A stretch of DNA of 64,000 nt, from positions 744,001-808,000 of the forward strand of contig NZ_AP012330.1 of NCBI RefSeq assembly GCF_001025215.1, in the 5' to 3' direction. Below the pieces are notes generated by a model. It had not been told where the DNA came from and ran no database searches. It saw only the letters and a program-made list of their open reading frames with translations. This document shows, one piece after another, positions 26,933-35,346 of this stretch (positions are counted from its first letter, which is position 1; each line of letters starts with the position of its first letter). The DNA is from Bifidobacterium pseudocatenulatum DSM 20438 = JCM 1200 = LMG 10505. Its GTDB lineage: Bacteria; Actinomycetota; Actinomycetes; Actinomycetales; Bifidobacteriaceae. A program made the translations under genes and the position numbers.

Positions 26933-27008
26933 TTTACGCGCGGATGAAAACAAACGTCATCGCGAATCGGTAGAGTGTTGATGGACTAACAAGAGTGGAA
27001 GGACAAGC

Positions 27009-29594
27009 ATGTTCGAACGGTTTACCGACCGTGCGCGGCGCGTGATCGTGCTGGCGCAGGAAGAGGCTCGTACCCTCCAGCACAACTACATCGGTACCGA
27101 GCATCTGCTGCTTGGCCTGATTCGTGAGGGTGACGGCGTCGCAGCCAAGGCGCTGGCCTCAAAGGGTGTGACCTTGGATGACACCCGCAAACAGGTCGAA
27201 GAGATGATCGGTAAGGGGAATGCCACGCCGAACGGCCACATTCCCTTCACCCCGCATGCCAGGCAGGTGTTGGAGCTGTCGCTGCGTGAGGCGTTGCAGC
27301 TGGGGCACAGCTATATCGGCACCGAGCATATCCTGCTCGGTCTGATTCATGAAGGCGAAGGCGTCGGCACCCAGGTGCTGATCAAGATGGACGTCAATCT
27401 TGGCGAGCTGCGCAGCGCCACCATCGACCTGATCCGTGGCAATTCCGGTGATGGCAAGGGTGATGGCAAGGGCGATTTGGCCAATGCCGGTGGCGTGCAG
27501 GATCGTCGCAACCAGACCGGTTCCGCGATTCTTGACCAGTTCGGCCGCAATCTGACCGCTGAAGCTGCCGCCGGCAAGCTTGATCCGGTGATTGGGCGTT
27601 CGAGTGAGATCGAGCGTGTGATGGTGGTGCTGAGCCGCCGTACCAAGAACAATCCGGTGCTAATCGGCGAGCCGGGTGTCGGCAAGACGGCCGTGGTCGA
27701 AGGCTTGGCGCAGAAGATCAATGCCGGCGACGTTCCGGAGACGCTGAAGGGCAAGCAAGTCTATTCGTTGGATCTGGGATCCATGGTGGCTGGCTCGCGG
27801 TATCGTGGCGATTTCGAGGAGCGTCTGAAGAAGGTGCTCAAGGAGATCAAGACCCGCGGCGACATCGTGCTGTTCATCGATGAGATCCACACCATTGTGG
27901 GCGCTGGTTCCGCAGATGGCGCTCTTGGCGCTTCCGACATGTTGAAGCCAATGCTCGCGCGAGGTGAGCTGCAGACCATTGGCGCCACCACCACCGACGA
28001 GTACCGTAAGTACATCGAGAAGGATGCCGCTTTGGAACGTCGTTTCCAGCCCATCCAGGTGCATGAGCCGAGCATTGCCGAAACCATCGAGATCCTTAAG
28101 GGCTTGCGTTCGCGTTACGAGAACCATCACCATGTGACGATCACCGATGGTGCGTTGCAGGCCGCGGCCGATCTGTCGAGCCGTTACATTCAGGACCGTC
28201 ATCTGCCAGACAAGGCCATCGATCTGATCGATGAGGCCGGTGCGCGTCTGCGCATCCGTCGTCTGACCGCTCCGCCGGAGCTTAAGGAACTTGACACGAA
28301 GATCGCCAAGCTTGCCGAAGAGAAGGACCAGGCCATCAAGGGCCAGGACTTCGAAAAGGCCGCTGAGCTGCGTGATAAGCAGGAGAAGCTGGAAGCCGAA
28401 CGCAAGCAGAAGGAATCTTCGTGGCGTGAGGGCGAATCCGATGTGAAGATGGTTGTGGATGAGGATGTCATCGCCGAAGTGATTTCCCAGACCACCGGCA
28501 TTCCGGTGTTCAAGCTCACCCAGGCCGAGTCCAAGAAGCTCATGACCATGGAAAGTGAGTTGCACAAGCGCATCATCGGCCAGGACGAGGCCGTGTCCGC
28601 GTTGAGCCGCTCCATCCGTCGTGCTCGTGTTGGTTTGAAGGATCCGAAGCGTCCGTCCGGTTCGTTTATCTTCGCTGGCCCCACCGGCGTCGGTAAGACC
28701 GAGCTGGCCAAGACGCTCGCCGAATTCCTGTTTGACGACGAGGACGCACTGATTCGTGTCGACATGTCTGAATTCTCCGAGAAATATGCGGCTTCGCGCC
28801 TGTTTGGTGCTCCTCCGGGATACGTCGGTTACGAAGAGGGCGGCGAACTCACCGAGAAGGTTCGTCGCAAGCCGTTCTCCGTGGTGCTGTTCGATGAGAT
28901 CGAAAAGGCCCATCCGGATATCTTCAACACGCTGCTGCAGGTGCTTGATGACGGTCATCTGACTGATGGCCAGGGCCGCAAGGTGGACTTCAAGAACACC
29001 ATCATCATTCTGACCACCAATCTTGGTACGCGAGACATCGCCAAGGCCGCCAACACCGGCTTCAACTTGGGTGCCAACACCGAGTCGAGCTACCAGCGCA
29101 TGAAGGATCAGGTTTCCGCGGAGCTGAAGCAGCAGTTCCGTCCGGAATTCCTGAACCGTCTGGACGACATCATCGTGTTCAAGCAGCTCACCGAGCCGCA
29201 GGTGCGTCAGATCGTCGATCTTGACGTCAAGCAGCTCAATGATCGCTTGTTCGATCGCCATATGTCGCTCGAGCTTACCGACGCTGCCAAGGATCTGCTC
29301 GCGCAGAAGGGCTTCGACCCGCTGTTGGGCGCGCGTCCGTTGCGTCGCGTGATTCAGCGCGATGTCGAAGACGCCATTTCGGAGAAGATCCTGATGGGCG
29401 AACTCGAAGATGGCCAGCGCGTGAAGGTCGATGCGGAAGGCGAAGGCATCCTGGGCGAGTTCACCTTTACCGGTGAAGCGTTCGAAGATCCAAACACGGA
29501 GCCTGCTGAAGGTGAAGTCGCAGCTGAAACCGAGGCACCTGCCGAATCGACGGAATCGACGGAACTTACGGAATCCGCAGAATCTGTTGAATAA
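27009..29594 (+). CDS. clpC: ATP-dependent Clp protease ATP-binding subunit ClpC
   Basis: An 861-residue HSP100 unfoldase that feeds proteins to ClpP. Two N-terminal Clp_N repeats (about 1-145), first AAA+ domain with Walker A GEPGVGKT near residue 220, a UVR-type middle segment ([19 protein letters not shown] near 445), and second AAA+ domain with GPTGVGKT near 557. The ClpP-contacting loop region lies in the second domain. The last 35 residues are a Glu/Ala/Thr/Ser-rich repeat ([18 protein letters not shown]), not part of the family core. AGTGGAAGGA precedes the ATG. It may also act with Pup-independent proteolysis, since no proteasome is seen here. Confidence 0.97.
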   Translation: MFERFTDRARRVIVLAQEEARTLQHNYIGTEHLLLGLIREGDGVAAKALASKGVTLDDTRKQVEEMIGKGNATPNGHIPFTPHARQVLELSLREALQLGHSYIGTEHILLGLIHEGEGVGTQVLIKMDVNLGELRSATIDLIRGNSGDGKGDGKGDLANAGGVQDRRNQTGSAILDQFGRNLTAEAAAGKLDPVIGRSSEIERVMVVLSRRTKNNPVLIGEPGVGKTAVVEGLAQKINAGDVPETLKGKQVYSLDLGSMVAGSRYRGDFEERLKKVLKEIKTRGDIVLFIDEIHTIVGAGSADGALGASDMLKPMLARGELQTIGATTTDEYRKYIEKDAALERRFQPIQVHEPSIAETIEILKGLRSRYENHHHVTITDGALQAAADLSSRYIQDRHLPDKAIDLIDEAGARLRIRRLTAPPELKELDTKIAKLAEEKDQAIKGQDFEKAAELRDKQEKLEAERKQKESSWREGESDVKMVVDEDVIAEVISQTTGIPVFKLTQAESKKLMTMESELHKRIIGQDEAVSALSRSIRRARVGLKDPKRPSGSFIFAGPTGVGKTELAKTLAEFLFDDEDALIRVDMSEFSEKYAASRLFGAPPGYVGYEEGGELTEKVRRKPFSVVLFDEIEKAHPDIFNTLLQVLDDGHLTDGQGRKVDFKNTIIILTTNLGTRDIAKAANTGFNLGANTESSYQRMKDQVSAELKQQFRPEFLNRLDDIIVFKQLTEPQVRQIVDLDVKQLNDRLFDRHMSLELTDAAKDLLAQKGFDPLLGARPLRRVIQRDVEDAISEKILMGELEDGQRVKVDAEGEGILGEFTFTGEAFEDPNTEPAEGEVAAETEAPAESTESTELTESAESVE

Positions 29595-29621
29595 GCAATC
29601 GGTGCGTAAGTAACGCGACAC

Positions 29622-29666
29622 ACGAAAGGCCTTGAAATCGTATGTAATGATTTCAAGGCCTTTCGT
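29622..29666. terminator. Terminator between clpC and the codA-like gene
   Basis: A perfect 18-bp inverted repeat (29622-29639 with 29649-29666) with a nine-base loop lies 28 bases after clpC and 30 bases before the end of the convergent amidohydrolase gene, so it can serve both. Confidence 0.85.
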
Positions 29667-29695
29667 ATGCCGAAAGTATTTCGAAACTTGACGAA

Positions 29696-31021
29696 TTACA
29701 GTGTCAGCAGATCGAGATCGGCAGTGATTGACGTGTTACGGGTGAACAGTGTGCGACCCTCTCGTACCGAGCGAAGCACTTCGCAACGCTCGTATACGGC
29801 GTCGAACACGCTGGAAGCATCAAGCACAATGAAGTTTGCGGGCTTGCCTGCCTCAAGACCATACGAATCGCGCATGCCGAGCGTGGTTGCGCCGTTGACT
29901 GTCAGGAACTTCAACGCATCATCGATCTCTTCAAAACTCATCATCTGTGCCAAATGCAGCACATAATCGAGAATCAGCATCATATTGCCGTTACCGACCG
30001 GATACCAGGGATCTTGCATGGAATCCTGACCAAGCGACACATTCACCCCAGCTTCGGTGAGCTCCTTGACTCGCGTGATGCCACGACGCTTCGGGAACGT
30101 GTCTTGACGCCCCTGCAGATACAGATTTTCCGTAGGTGCGCAGGCGAAATTGATATGTGCGGCCTTCAACAGCTTGGTCAGATGGAAGAAATAGGCATTG
30201 TCGGCCGATCCCAAGGAGCAAGTGTGGCTTGCCGTGGTCTTCGAACCGATACCGGCGCGATAGGCGAGTGCGGACAGCAGTTCAAGATAACGTGAGTTTG
30301 GATCGTCGGTTTCGTCGCAATGCACGTCGATGAGCTTGTCGTACTTCGAAGCCAGTTCGACCACGGTGTGCATGGAACGTTCGCCGAACTCACGGCACTG
30401 CTCGAAATGCGGAATGCCACCGACGCAATCAGCACCCATTTTCAGGCCTTCCTCAACCAAATCCGCGCCGGATTCGCCATGAGGACCTTCATAGGAGTAC
30501 ATGCCCTCCTGCGGGAAGGAGACGATCTGCAGCGTGACAGTATCTTTCAGTTCCTCCTTAAGCTCCAGCAGAGCTTTGAGCGAGGTAAGATTCGGGTCGG
30601 TCACATCGGCGTGCGAACGAATGAACTGCACGCCATGACGCATTTCCTTGGCGATGCCGATTTTCGCGCGTTCCTTGATCTCGTCGACAGTGAGATCTGC
30701 CTTGGTTTCACTCCAACGCTGAATGCCTTCGAACAGGGTGCCTGACTCGTTCACCGCGCCGGGCTTGCGTGCGGTAAAGACGTAATCAAGATGCAGATGG
30801 GTGTCGCAGAATGGTGGACAGACCAGCTTTCCGCCCAAATCGACGACTTCCACGCTCGCCATATCTTTGCCTTGTGCTTCGAGTGTTGCTTTGAGATGGG
30901 GTGCAATGCTGATGAACTTGCCGTCTTCGACGAGAATATCTTGGATTGCCGCTGTTTCGGCTGCGGTGCTGCCCGGCATGCCGGTGGCGATGTGTGCGTT
31001 GATGAACAGTTGCGTGCTCAT
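29696..31021 (-). CDS. codA: CodA-type amidohydrolase (cytosine/creatinine deaminase family)
   Basis: A 441-residue metal-dependent deaminase of the CodA family, which removes the exocyclic amino group of cytosine, isoguanine or creatinine. Metal ligands are visible: HLHLD near residue 75, VHCDETDDPNSR near 210, TASHTCSLGS near 242 and GQDSMQDPWYPVGNGNMM near 308. The substrate-contacting FPQEG loop is kept. E. coli CodA reads GHDDVFDPWYP at the last motif; here it reads GQDSMQDPWYP, so the residue matching its Asp314 is Ser. Since creatininase, a transporter and PucR lie beside it, creatinine deaminase is an attractive alternative to cytosine deaminase. The ATG at 31021 has AAGGAG upstream. 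It is divergent from the PucR gene. Confidence 0.85.
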   Translation of the reverse strand: MSTQLFINAHIATGMPGSTAAETAAIQDILVEDGKFISIAPHLKATLEAQGKDMASVEVVDLGGKLVCPPFCDTHLHLDYVFTARKPGAVNESGTLFEGIQRWSETKADLTVDEIKERAKIGIAKEMRHGVQFIRSHADVTDPNLTSLKALLELKEELKDTVTLQIVSFPQEGMYSYEGPHGESGADLVEEGLKMGADCVGGIPHFEQCREFGERSMHTVVELASKYDKLIDVHCDETDDPNSRYLELLSALAYRAGIGSKTTASHTCSLGSADNAYFFHLTKLLKAAHINFACAPTENLYLQGRQDTFPKRRGITRVKELTEAGVNVSLGQDSMQDPWYPVGNGNMMLILDYVLHLAQMMSFEEIDDALKFLTVNGATTLGMRDSYGLEAGKPANFIVLDASSVFDAVYERCEVLRSVREGRTLFTRNTSITADLDLLTL

Positions 31022-31070
31022 AATCACTCCTTCCAATACGAGTTTTCATGCGAGTTTTCGGGTTCCGGCA

Positions 31071-31118
31071 GACGTTTTGTCATATGTCCATTGGGTTACG
31101 GAAGGGAACCTTTGACGT
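31071..31118. promoter_or_regulatory. Candidate PucR operator elements in the codA/pucR intergenic region
   Basis: GACGTTTTG (31071-31079) and TTTGACGT (31111-31118) both recur, in inverse orientation and overlapped, as CAAAACGTCAAA at 32759-32770 ahead of the transporter gene. Shared short words in the only two promoter regions next to a regulator suggest its binding sites; this is weak evidence by itself. Confidence 0.35.
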
Positions 31119-31204
31119 AATCGTTGATGGTTATTGTCGGCGTATTGCTTTGCGGTCACGTTACTTGATGTGACATGTGTATTACTTCGGATTGGACGGT
31201 TTGT

Positions 31205-32743
31205 ATGGCTGTTACGGTGAGGGAAGTGCTCGATGATGCCTTGGTTGCGACGGCGGAACCACAGGTTGAAGTTGCTGGCGATAGCTTGGATAATCCGGTG
31301 CGTTGGGTGTTCACCAACGAACGCGAGGACGTCGCCTCATTTCTGGCAGGAGGCGAGCTTCTGGTGGTGGAGGGGCGATCTTTAGTTGCGGACGGTCGTG
31401 AAAAACGTGCGGACGAATATGTGAAAAGCCTCGTGAATGCTGATATTGCGGCATTGATGGTCGAATTGGTTGAAGAAGTCACCCAACTGCCGAAAATGTT
31501 GGTGAAGGCAGCCAAGCATGAAGGACTTACGATTATTGGATTGCGCAGTCGCATTCCTTTCGTCGATATCTGCCAGAGCGTCAATACCATGATTGTGCGT
31601 GATCAGATGCGTATGCAGATGCAAGTGGACGTTATGTCAACTTCGTTGCGTTCTGAGCTTGCTCAAGCGTCCAATCCCAAAGCCGTTGCCGATGGCATTG
31701 CGAACCTGTTCGGCGAGGATGTGGTCATATTCGACGTGGACGGTCTTGAAGTCGCCCGAGCCGGACAGAACATCAATACCGCTACAGATTGCGGCATTGT
31801 ACTTGCACTGGAGGAACAGAAACGGCCTTTGGGTGCTTTGGAGATCAGCCAGCGCAATACGGTGTTCGATGAAGCGATGTGCAGAAGGATCGAACAGATT
31901 GCCGCTCCGGTTTTGACACTGTATCTCGATGGGGGAGCGCGCGTCGGCATGGTGGCGCATCTGATTGCGGGGCCGGAAGATGGCGTGCATGTTTCGTCGA
32001 TGGAAGCGCGTGAGGGCCATGCCATGCTTGATGCGTTGGGATTCGCCGCTTCGGGCGTGTATATGCCATTTGCCATGAAACTCAAGTCGGTGGCCAACGC
32101 CATGCCGGCAATCGTGTCGATGATCGACGATTTCGAATCCAACGGCGGTTGCGAATCGATCTGTTTGTTGGAAGGCGATTTAATGATCGGTTTTCTCGCG
32201 GCGCAAGACAGCGGCGGCGATGTGTCGGTATTTTCAGATCGGTGTTTGCATGCGTTGACGCAAGTCGCTGCAAACGAATACGTATATACCGTGCATGGAC
32301 GCGCAGCGTTGGACACGATTTCATTGATGGACGCGTTCGGTGCGTTGCGCAGTGTGATTCGAACATGCATTTCGAACGATGCGGAATGCCCGTATGGAAC
32401 CCTCGAATGTGTGGATTCCTCGTTGCTGGAACGCATGTTGGGAATGGAACGTACCGATGAGGCCGTGCGCATGGTGATCACGCAGACGGTTGGGCATGAG
32501 CTTATGCATAACGCCATGCTGATCGACACGTTGTGCGCCTGTTTCGACAATCTCGACAACAAGACCGGCGCATGCGAGCAATTAGGTATCCAACGGCAGA
32601 CGTTGTACAACCGATTGGACAAAGTGACACAGATCGTGGGCATAGCGCCTACCGATAAAATCAGCTGGTCAATGCTGCTTTTAGGTGCGAAAATGGCGAA
32701 ATCGCAACATAATCACACCATATCTTCCACTTCGGCGCTGTAA
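31205..32743 (+). CDS. PucR-family transcriptional regulator
   Basis: A 512-residue regulator. An N-terminal PucR domain (about 1-125: VREVLDDALVATAEPQVEVAG, LLVVEGRSLVADG), a central ligand-sensing region, and a C-terminal helix-turn-helix of the PucR/CdaR type (about 455-500: LIDTLCACFDNLDNKTGACEQLG, then RQTLYNRLDKVTQIVG). PucR proteins activate purine, allantoin or other nitrogen-catabolic genes in response to pathway metabolites. Its place between codA (divergent) and the MFS/creatininase genes suggests it controls them. The ATG at 31205 is taken because homology begins at MAVTVREVL; GGATTGGA lies ten bases upstream. Confidence 0.88.
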   Translation: MAVTVREVLDDALVATAEPQVEVAGDSLDNPVRWVFTNEREDVASFLAGGELLVVEGRSLVADGREKRADEYVKSLVNADIAALMVELVEEVTQLPKMLVKAAKHEGLTIIGLRSRIPFVDICQSVNTMIVRDQMRMQMQVDVMSTSLRSELAQASNPKAVADGIANLFGEDVVIFDVDGLEVARAGQNINTATDCGIVLALEEQKRPLGALEISQRNTVFDEAMCRRIEQIAAPVLTLYLDGGARVGMVAHLIAGPEDGVHVSSMEAREGHAMLDALGFAASGVYMPFAMKLKSVANAMPAIVSMIDDFESNGGCESICLLEGDLMIGFLAAQDSGGDVSVFSDRCLHALTQVAANEYVYTVHGRAALDTISLMDAFGALRSVIRTCISNDAECPYGTLECVDSSLLERMLGMERTDEAVRMVITQTVGHELMHNAMLIDTLCACFDNLDNKTGACEQLGIQRQTLYNRLDKVTQIVGIAPTDKISWSMLLLGAKMAKSQHNHTISSTSAL

Positions 32744-32758
32744 GCAAGGGGAACTTGG

Positions 32759-32770
32759 CAAAACGTCAAA
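32759..32770. promoter_or_regulatory. Candidate operator CAAAACGTCAAA upstream of the MFS transporter
   Basis: The 12-base word contains both short words found in the codA/pucR intergenic region. It lies 16 bases after the pucR stop and about 135 bases ahead of the transporter start. Confidence 0.35.
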
Positions 32771-32903
32771 AACAAACGGTTGCGGTTTAACAATCAGTTC
32801 ACTTTGGCGCAAATACTTCGGGCGATAGTCAGAGTCACAACGTTCGCCGGGTATGAAGAAAACGCGAACGTACAGACAGATTCAGCAGAAGAAAGCAGGT
32901 GAC

Positions 32904-34265
32904 ATGATGAGTGCCAGTGCAACAATCGCAACCGCCAACAGGGCTTCCGTGTCTGAACAGTCCGAAGAGCAGAAGATGGTCAAGAAAGTGGCCGTCTCGT
33001 CTTTCCTCGGCAACTTCATTGAATGGTTCGACTACGCTTCCTATTCCTACTTCGCGACCACCATCGCTTTGGTGTTTTTCCCGTCCGGCAATCACACGGT
33101 CGCCATGCTGCAGACGTTCGGCGTGTTTGCACTGTCATTCGTGCTTCGTCCGATCGGTGCACTGTTTTGGGGTAACTTCGGCGATAAGAAGGGACGCAAG
33201 GGCGCTCTTGCGATTTCCATCATGTTCATGTCGGGTGCATCGTTCCTGATTGGCTGCCTGCCGTCATATGCTGCGATCGGCATTTTCGCTCCGGCACTGT
33301 TGCTGCTGCTTCGCATGGTGCAGGGCTTCTCCGCTTCCGGTGAATATGCCGGCGCCGCAACCTTCCTTGGCGAATACGCGCCGACCAAGAAGCGTGGCAT
33401 CTACTGCTCGCTGATTCCGGCATCCACCGCCATCGGTCTGCTCGCAGGCTCCACGCTCGCCACCGTGATGACCGCTTCGCTGAGCTCTGATGCACTGACC
33501 TCTTGGGGATGGCGTATTCCGTTCCTCATGGCCGGCCCGCTTGGTCTGATCGTGCATTTCATCCGTACCAAGCTCGCTGATTCGCCGGTGTATGCTTCCA
33601 TGACCGAAGCTTTGGACGACAAGCAGCAGTTCGCTTCCACCACTAAGAGCGTCTCCCCGCTGCGCGAGCTGTTCCAGAACCACTTCAAGACTTTGGTCAT
33701 CAGCTTCGGTGCCTGCGTGCTCAACGCGGTCGGCTTCTACACGGTGCTCACCTACCTGCCGACCTATCTGAGCGACACGGTTGGCATGGCTGCCGCACAG
33801 TCGTCCACCATCACCACCATCTGCCTGGTACTGTATGTGGCTTTGGTGTTCGGCATGGGTCACATCTCCGACATGTTCGGACGCAAGAAGGTGCTGATTG
33901 GTGCATGCGTGGCCTTCATCGTGCTCACCGTTCCGGCCTTCATGGCGCTGAACACCGCACAGTTCTGGCCGGTGCTGATCGTTGAGCTCGCCATGTGCGC
34001 CACCCTGACCGCCAACGACGGTACGCTTTCGAGCTACCTGACTGAAACCTTCCCGACATCGGTTCGTTTCACCGGCTTTGCATTCAGCTTCAACCTTGCC
34101 AACGCCATCTTCGGTGGAACCGCGCCGTTCATCGCAACCTGGCTGATCTACACCACCGGTTCGAGCATCGCTCCGGCCTGGTACATGGTGGCGGTGGCCG
34201 CCGTGGCACTGGTCGCCATGATCCTCTCTCACGAAAACACGGATAAGGATCTGAGCCGCATCTGA
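32904..34265 (+). CDS. MFS transporter, metabolite:H+ symporter (MHS) type
   Basis: A 453-residue protein with about 12 membrane helices. The first helix carries FLGNFIEWFDYASYSYFA, a signature of the MHS family (ProP, ShiA, KgtP relatives), followed by the cytoplasmic loop GNFGDKKGRKGAL between helices 2 and 3 and the repeat GHISDMFGRKKVL between 8 and 9. MHS members import organic acids, betaines and other zwitterions with protons. Located between pucR and creatininase, it is the best candidate for creatinine or creatine uptake. The start is one of two adjacent ATGs (32904, 32907) behind AGCAGGTG. Confidence 0.85.
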   Translation: MMSASATIATANRASVSEQSEEQKMVKKVAVSSFLGNFIEWFDYASYSYFATTIALVFFPSGNHTVAMLQTFGVFALSFVLRPIGALFWGNFGDKKGRKGALAISIMFMSGASFLIGCLPSYAAIGIFAPALLLLLRMVQGFSASGEYAGAATFLGEYAPTKKRGIYCSLIPASTAIGLLAGSTLATVMTASLSSDALTSWGWRIPFLMAGPLGLIVHFIRTKLADSPVYASMTEALDDKQQFASTTKSVSPLRELFQNHFKTLVISFGACVLNAVGFYTVLTYLPTYLSDTVGMAAAQSSTITTICLVLYVALVFGMGHISDMFGRKKVLIGACVAFIVLTVPAFMALNTAQFWPVLIVELAMCATLTANDGTLSSYLTETFPTSVRFTGFAFSFNLANAIFGGTAPFIATWLIYTTGSSIAPAWYMVAVAAVALVAMILSHENTDKDLSRI

Positions 34266-34307
34266 GAAGAAACGGTTTTTACGAAACAATTCCTCGAAAC
34301 AATAAAC

Positions 34308-34352
34308 GCCGTCCCTGAAACATCGATTGCAACATCGATTCGCGGGGACGGC
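34308..34352 (+). terminator. Hairpin between the MFS and creatininase genes
   Basis: An 8-bp perfect stem (34308-34315 with 34345-34352) has a long loop containing the direct repeat ACATCGATT twice. With no T tract it may attenuate rather than end transcription, or stabilise the upstream message. Confidence 0.5.
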
Positions 34353-34414
34353 ATCATCGCAATCATTATCAATTGTTGAAACGCAAACCAACAACAGCAC
34401 ATAAAGGAGCAATC

Positions 34415-35173
34415 ATGAGCAGCAGCCGTCGGATGGACCATATGACCTGGCCGGAAATCGAAGCATCGAAATCAAAGCCGGTTATTGTGCCAATCGGCTC
34501 CACCGAACAGCATAGCCAGCATCTTCCCCTTGGTGTGGACGCCATGATCGCCAGCCATGTGTCTGAAGACCTCGCCGAACGCATCGACGGCATCGTGGCA
34601 CCGACCATGAACTACGGGTACAAGTCGAAGCCGCTTTCCGGAGGCGGCCCATTGTTCCCCGGCACCATCGACATGAACGGTGTGACGGTGATCAATCAAA
34701 TGCATGATGTGCTTGGCGAGCTGATCGCGGACGGTTTCACCAAAATCGTGGTGATGAACGCGCATTTCGAAAACGAGGCATTCATTATCGAGGCAATCGA
34801 TCTGATCACCCGCGAAACCAGGGGAGTGGCCACCATCGTCGAAACCAACTGGTGGGATCCGCTGCCGGAGAACGTGGTCGAGCAGGTGTTCGACGGACTC
34901 GTGTTCCCCGGTTGGGCGTTGGAACATGCCGCAGTGACGGAAACCTCATTGATGATGCATTACGAGCCGGAATTGGTGCATATGGACCGTGTGATTGACG
35001 AAGGCAATGTCACACCGAAGGCTTACGTGCGCTACCCGGTGCGCAAGGGCGACGTTCCGGATTACGGAGGACTGGCCACTCCTGCAGGTTCCAGCGCCGA
35101 ACGAGGTAAGCTCATCGTCGATGCCTGCATTGATGCGGTGGCCGATATTTGTGCTACCGAATTCGGCGAATGA
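34415..35173 (+). CDS. Creatininase (creatinine amidohydrolase)
   Basis: A 252-residue enzyme of the creatininase family, which interconverts creatinine and creatine by opening or closing the ring with a two-metal site. Metal ligands known from Pseudomonas creatininase (Glu34, His36, Asp45, His120, Glu122) appear here at Glu31, His33, Asp42, His117 and Glu119, all shifted by three. Further residues of that active site (Trp154, Trp174, Glu177, His178) appear as Trp147, Trp167, Glu170 and His171, all shifted by seven. The NxHFEN motif separates it from the NGHGGN-type family members such as MftE and ArfB-like enzymes. The ATG at 34415 follows AAAGGAG. It lies downstream of the MFS gene across a hairpin. 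Confidence 0.88.
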   Translation: MSSSRRMDHMTWPEIEASKSKPVIVPIGSTEQHSQHLPLGVDAMIASHVSEDLAERIDGIVAPTMNYGYKSKPLSGGGPLFPGTIDMNGVTVINQMHDVLGELIADGFTKIVVMNAHFENEAFIIEAIDLITRETRGVATIVETNWWDPLPENVVEQVFDGLVFPGWALEHAAVTETSLMMHYEPELVHMDRVIDEGNVTPKAYVRYPVRKGDVPDYGGLATPAGSSAERGKLIVDACIDAVADICATEFGE

Positions 35174-35199
35174 TAGTTGAATATTCTGTATGGTGATTG

Positions 35200-35219
35200 C
35201 GCACGTGAGAACACGTGCG
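35200..35219 (+). repeat. Short palindromic hairpin after the creatininase gene
   Basis: A 7-bp perfect stem (CGCACGT with ACGTGCG) and six-base loop lies 27 bases after the creatininase stop, ahead of a larger terminator. It could be an RNA-stabilising hairpin or an operator-like palindrome. Confidence 0.4.
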
Positions 35220-35227
35220 ATTATACG

Positions 35228-35272
35228 AAGAAGGCTGGTATGTGACGGATGTCGTTACGTACCAGCCTTCTT
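35228..35272. terminator. Bidirectional terminator between creatininase and the DUF349 gene
   Basis: A 20-bp stem (35228-35247 with 35253-35272), perfect except for two G-T-type pairs, with a five-base loop. It separates two convergent genes. Confidence 0.8.
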
Positions 35273-35346
35273 GATTATGCCTGAGTGAAGTCCGGCTGAT
35301 ATTTGACCGCATCTCTGTGGCGCAACCAAATATCAGGATGTGCGAC

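Noticed and set aside
29520..29594. GAATCGACG-type repeats at the clpC 3' end as a possible CRISPR or microsatellite
   Set aside because: They only encode the Glu/Ser/Thr-rich tail of ClpC; units are short and irregular.
27660..29621. 653-codon minus-strand open frame opposite clpC
   Set aside because: It lies wholly against a certain gene, has the Leu/His/Arg/Gly-rich make-up of reverse-complement codon bias, and shows no family pattern.
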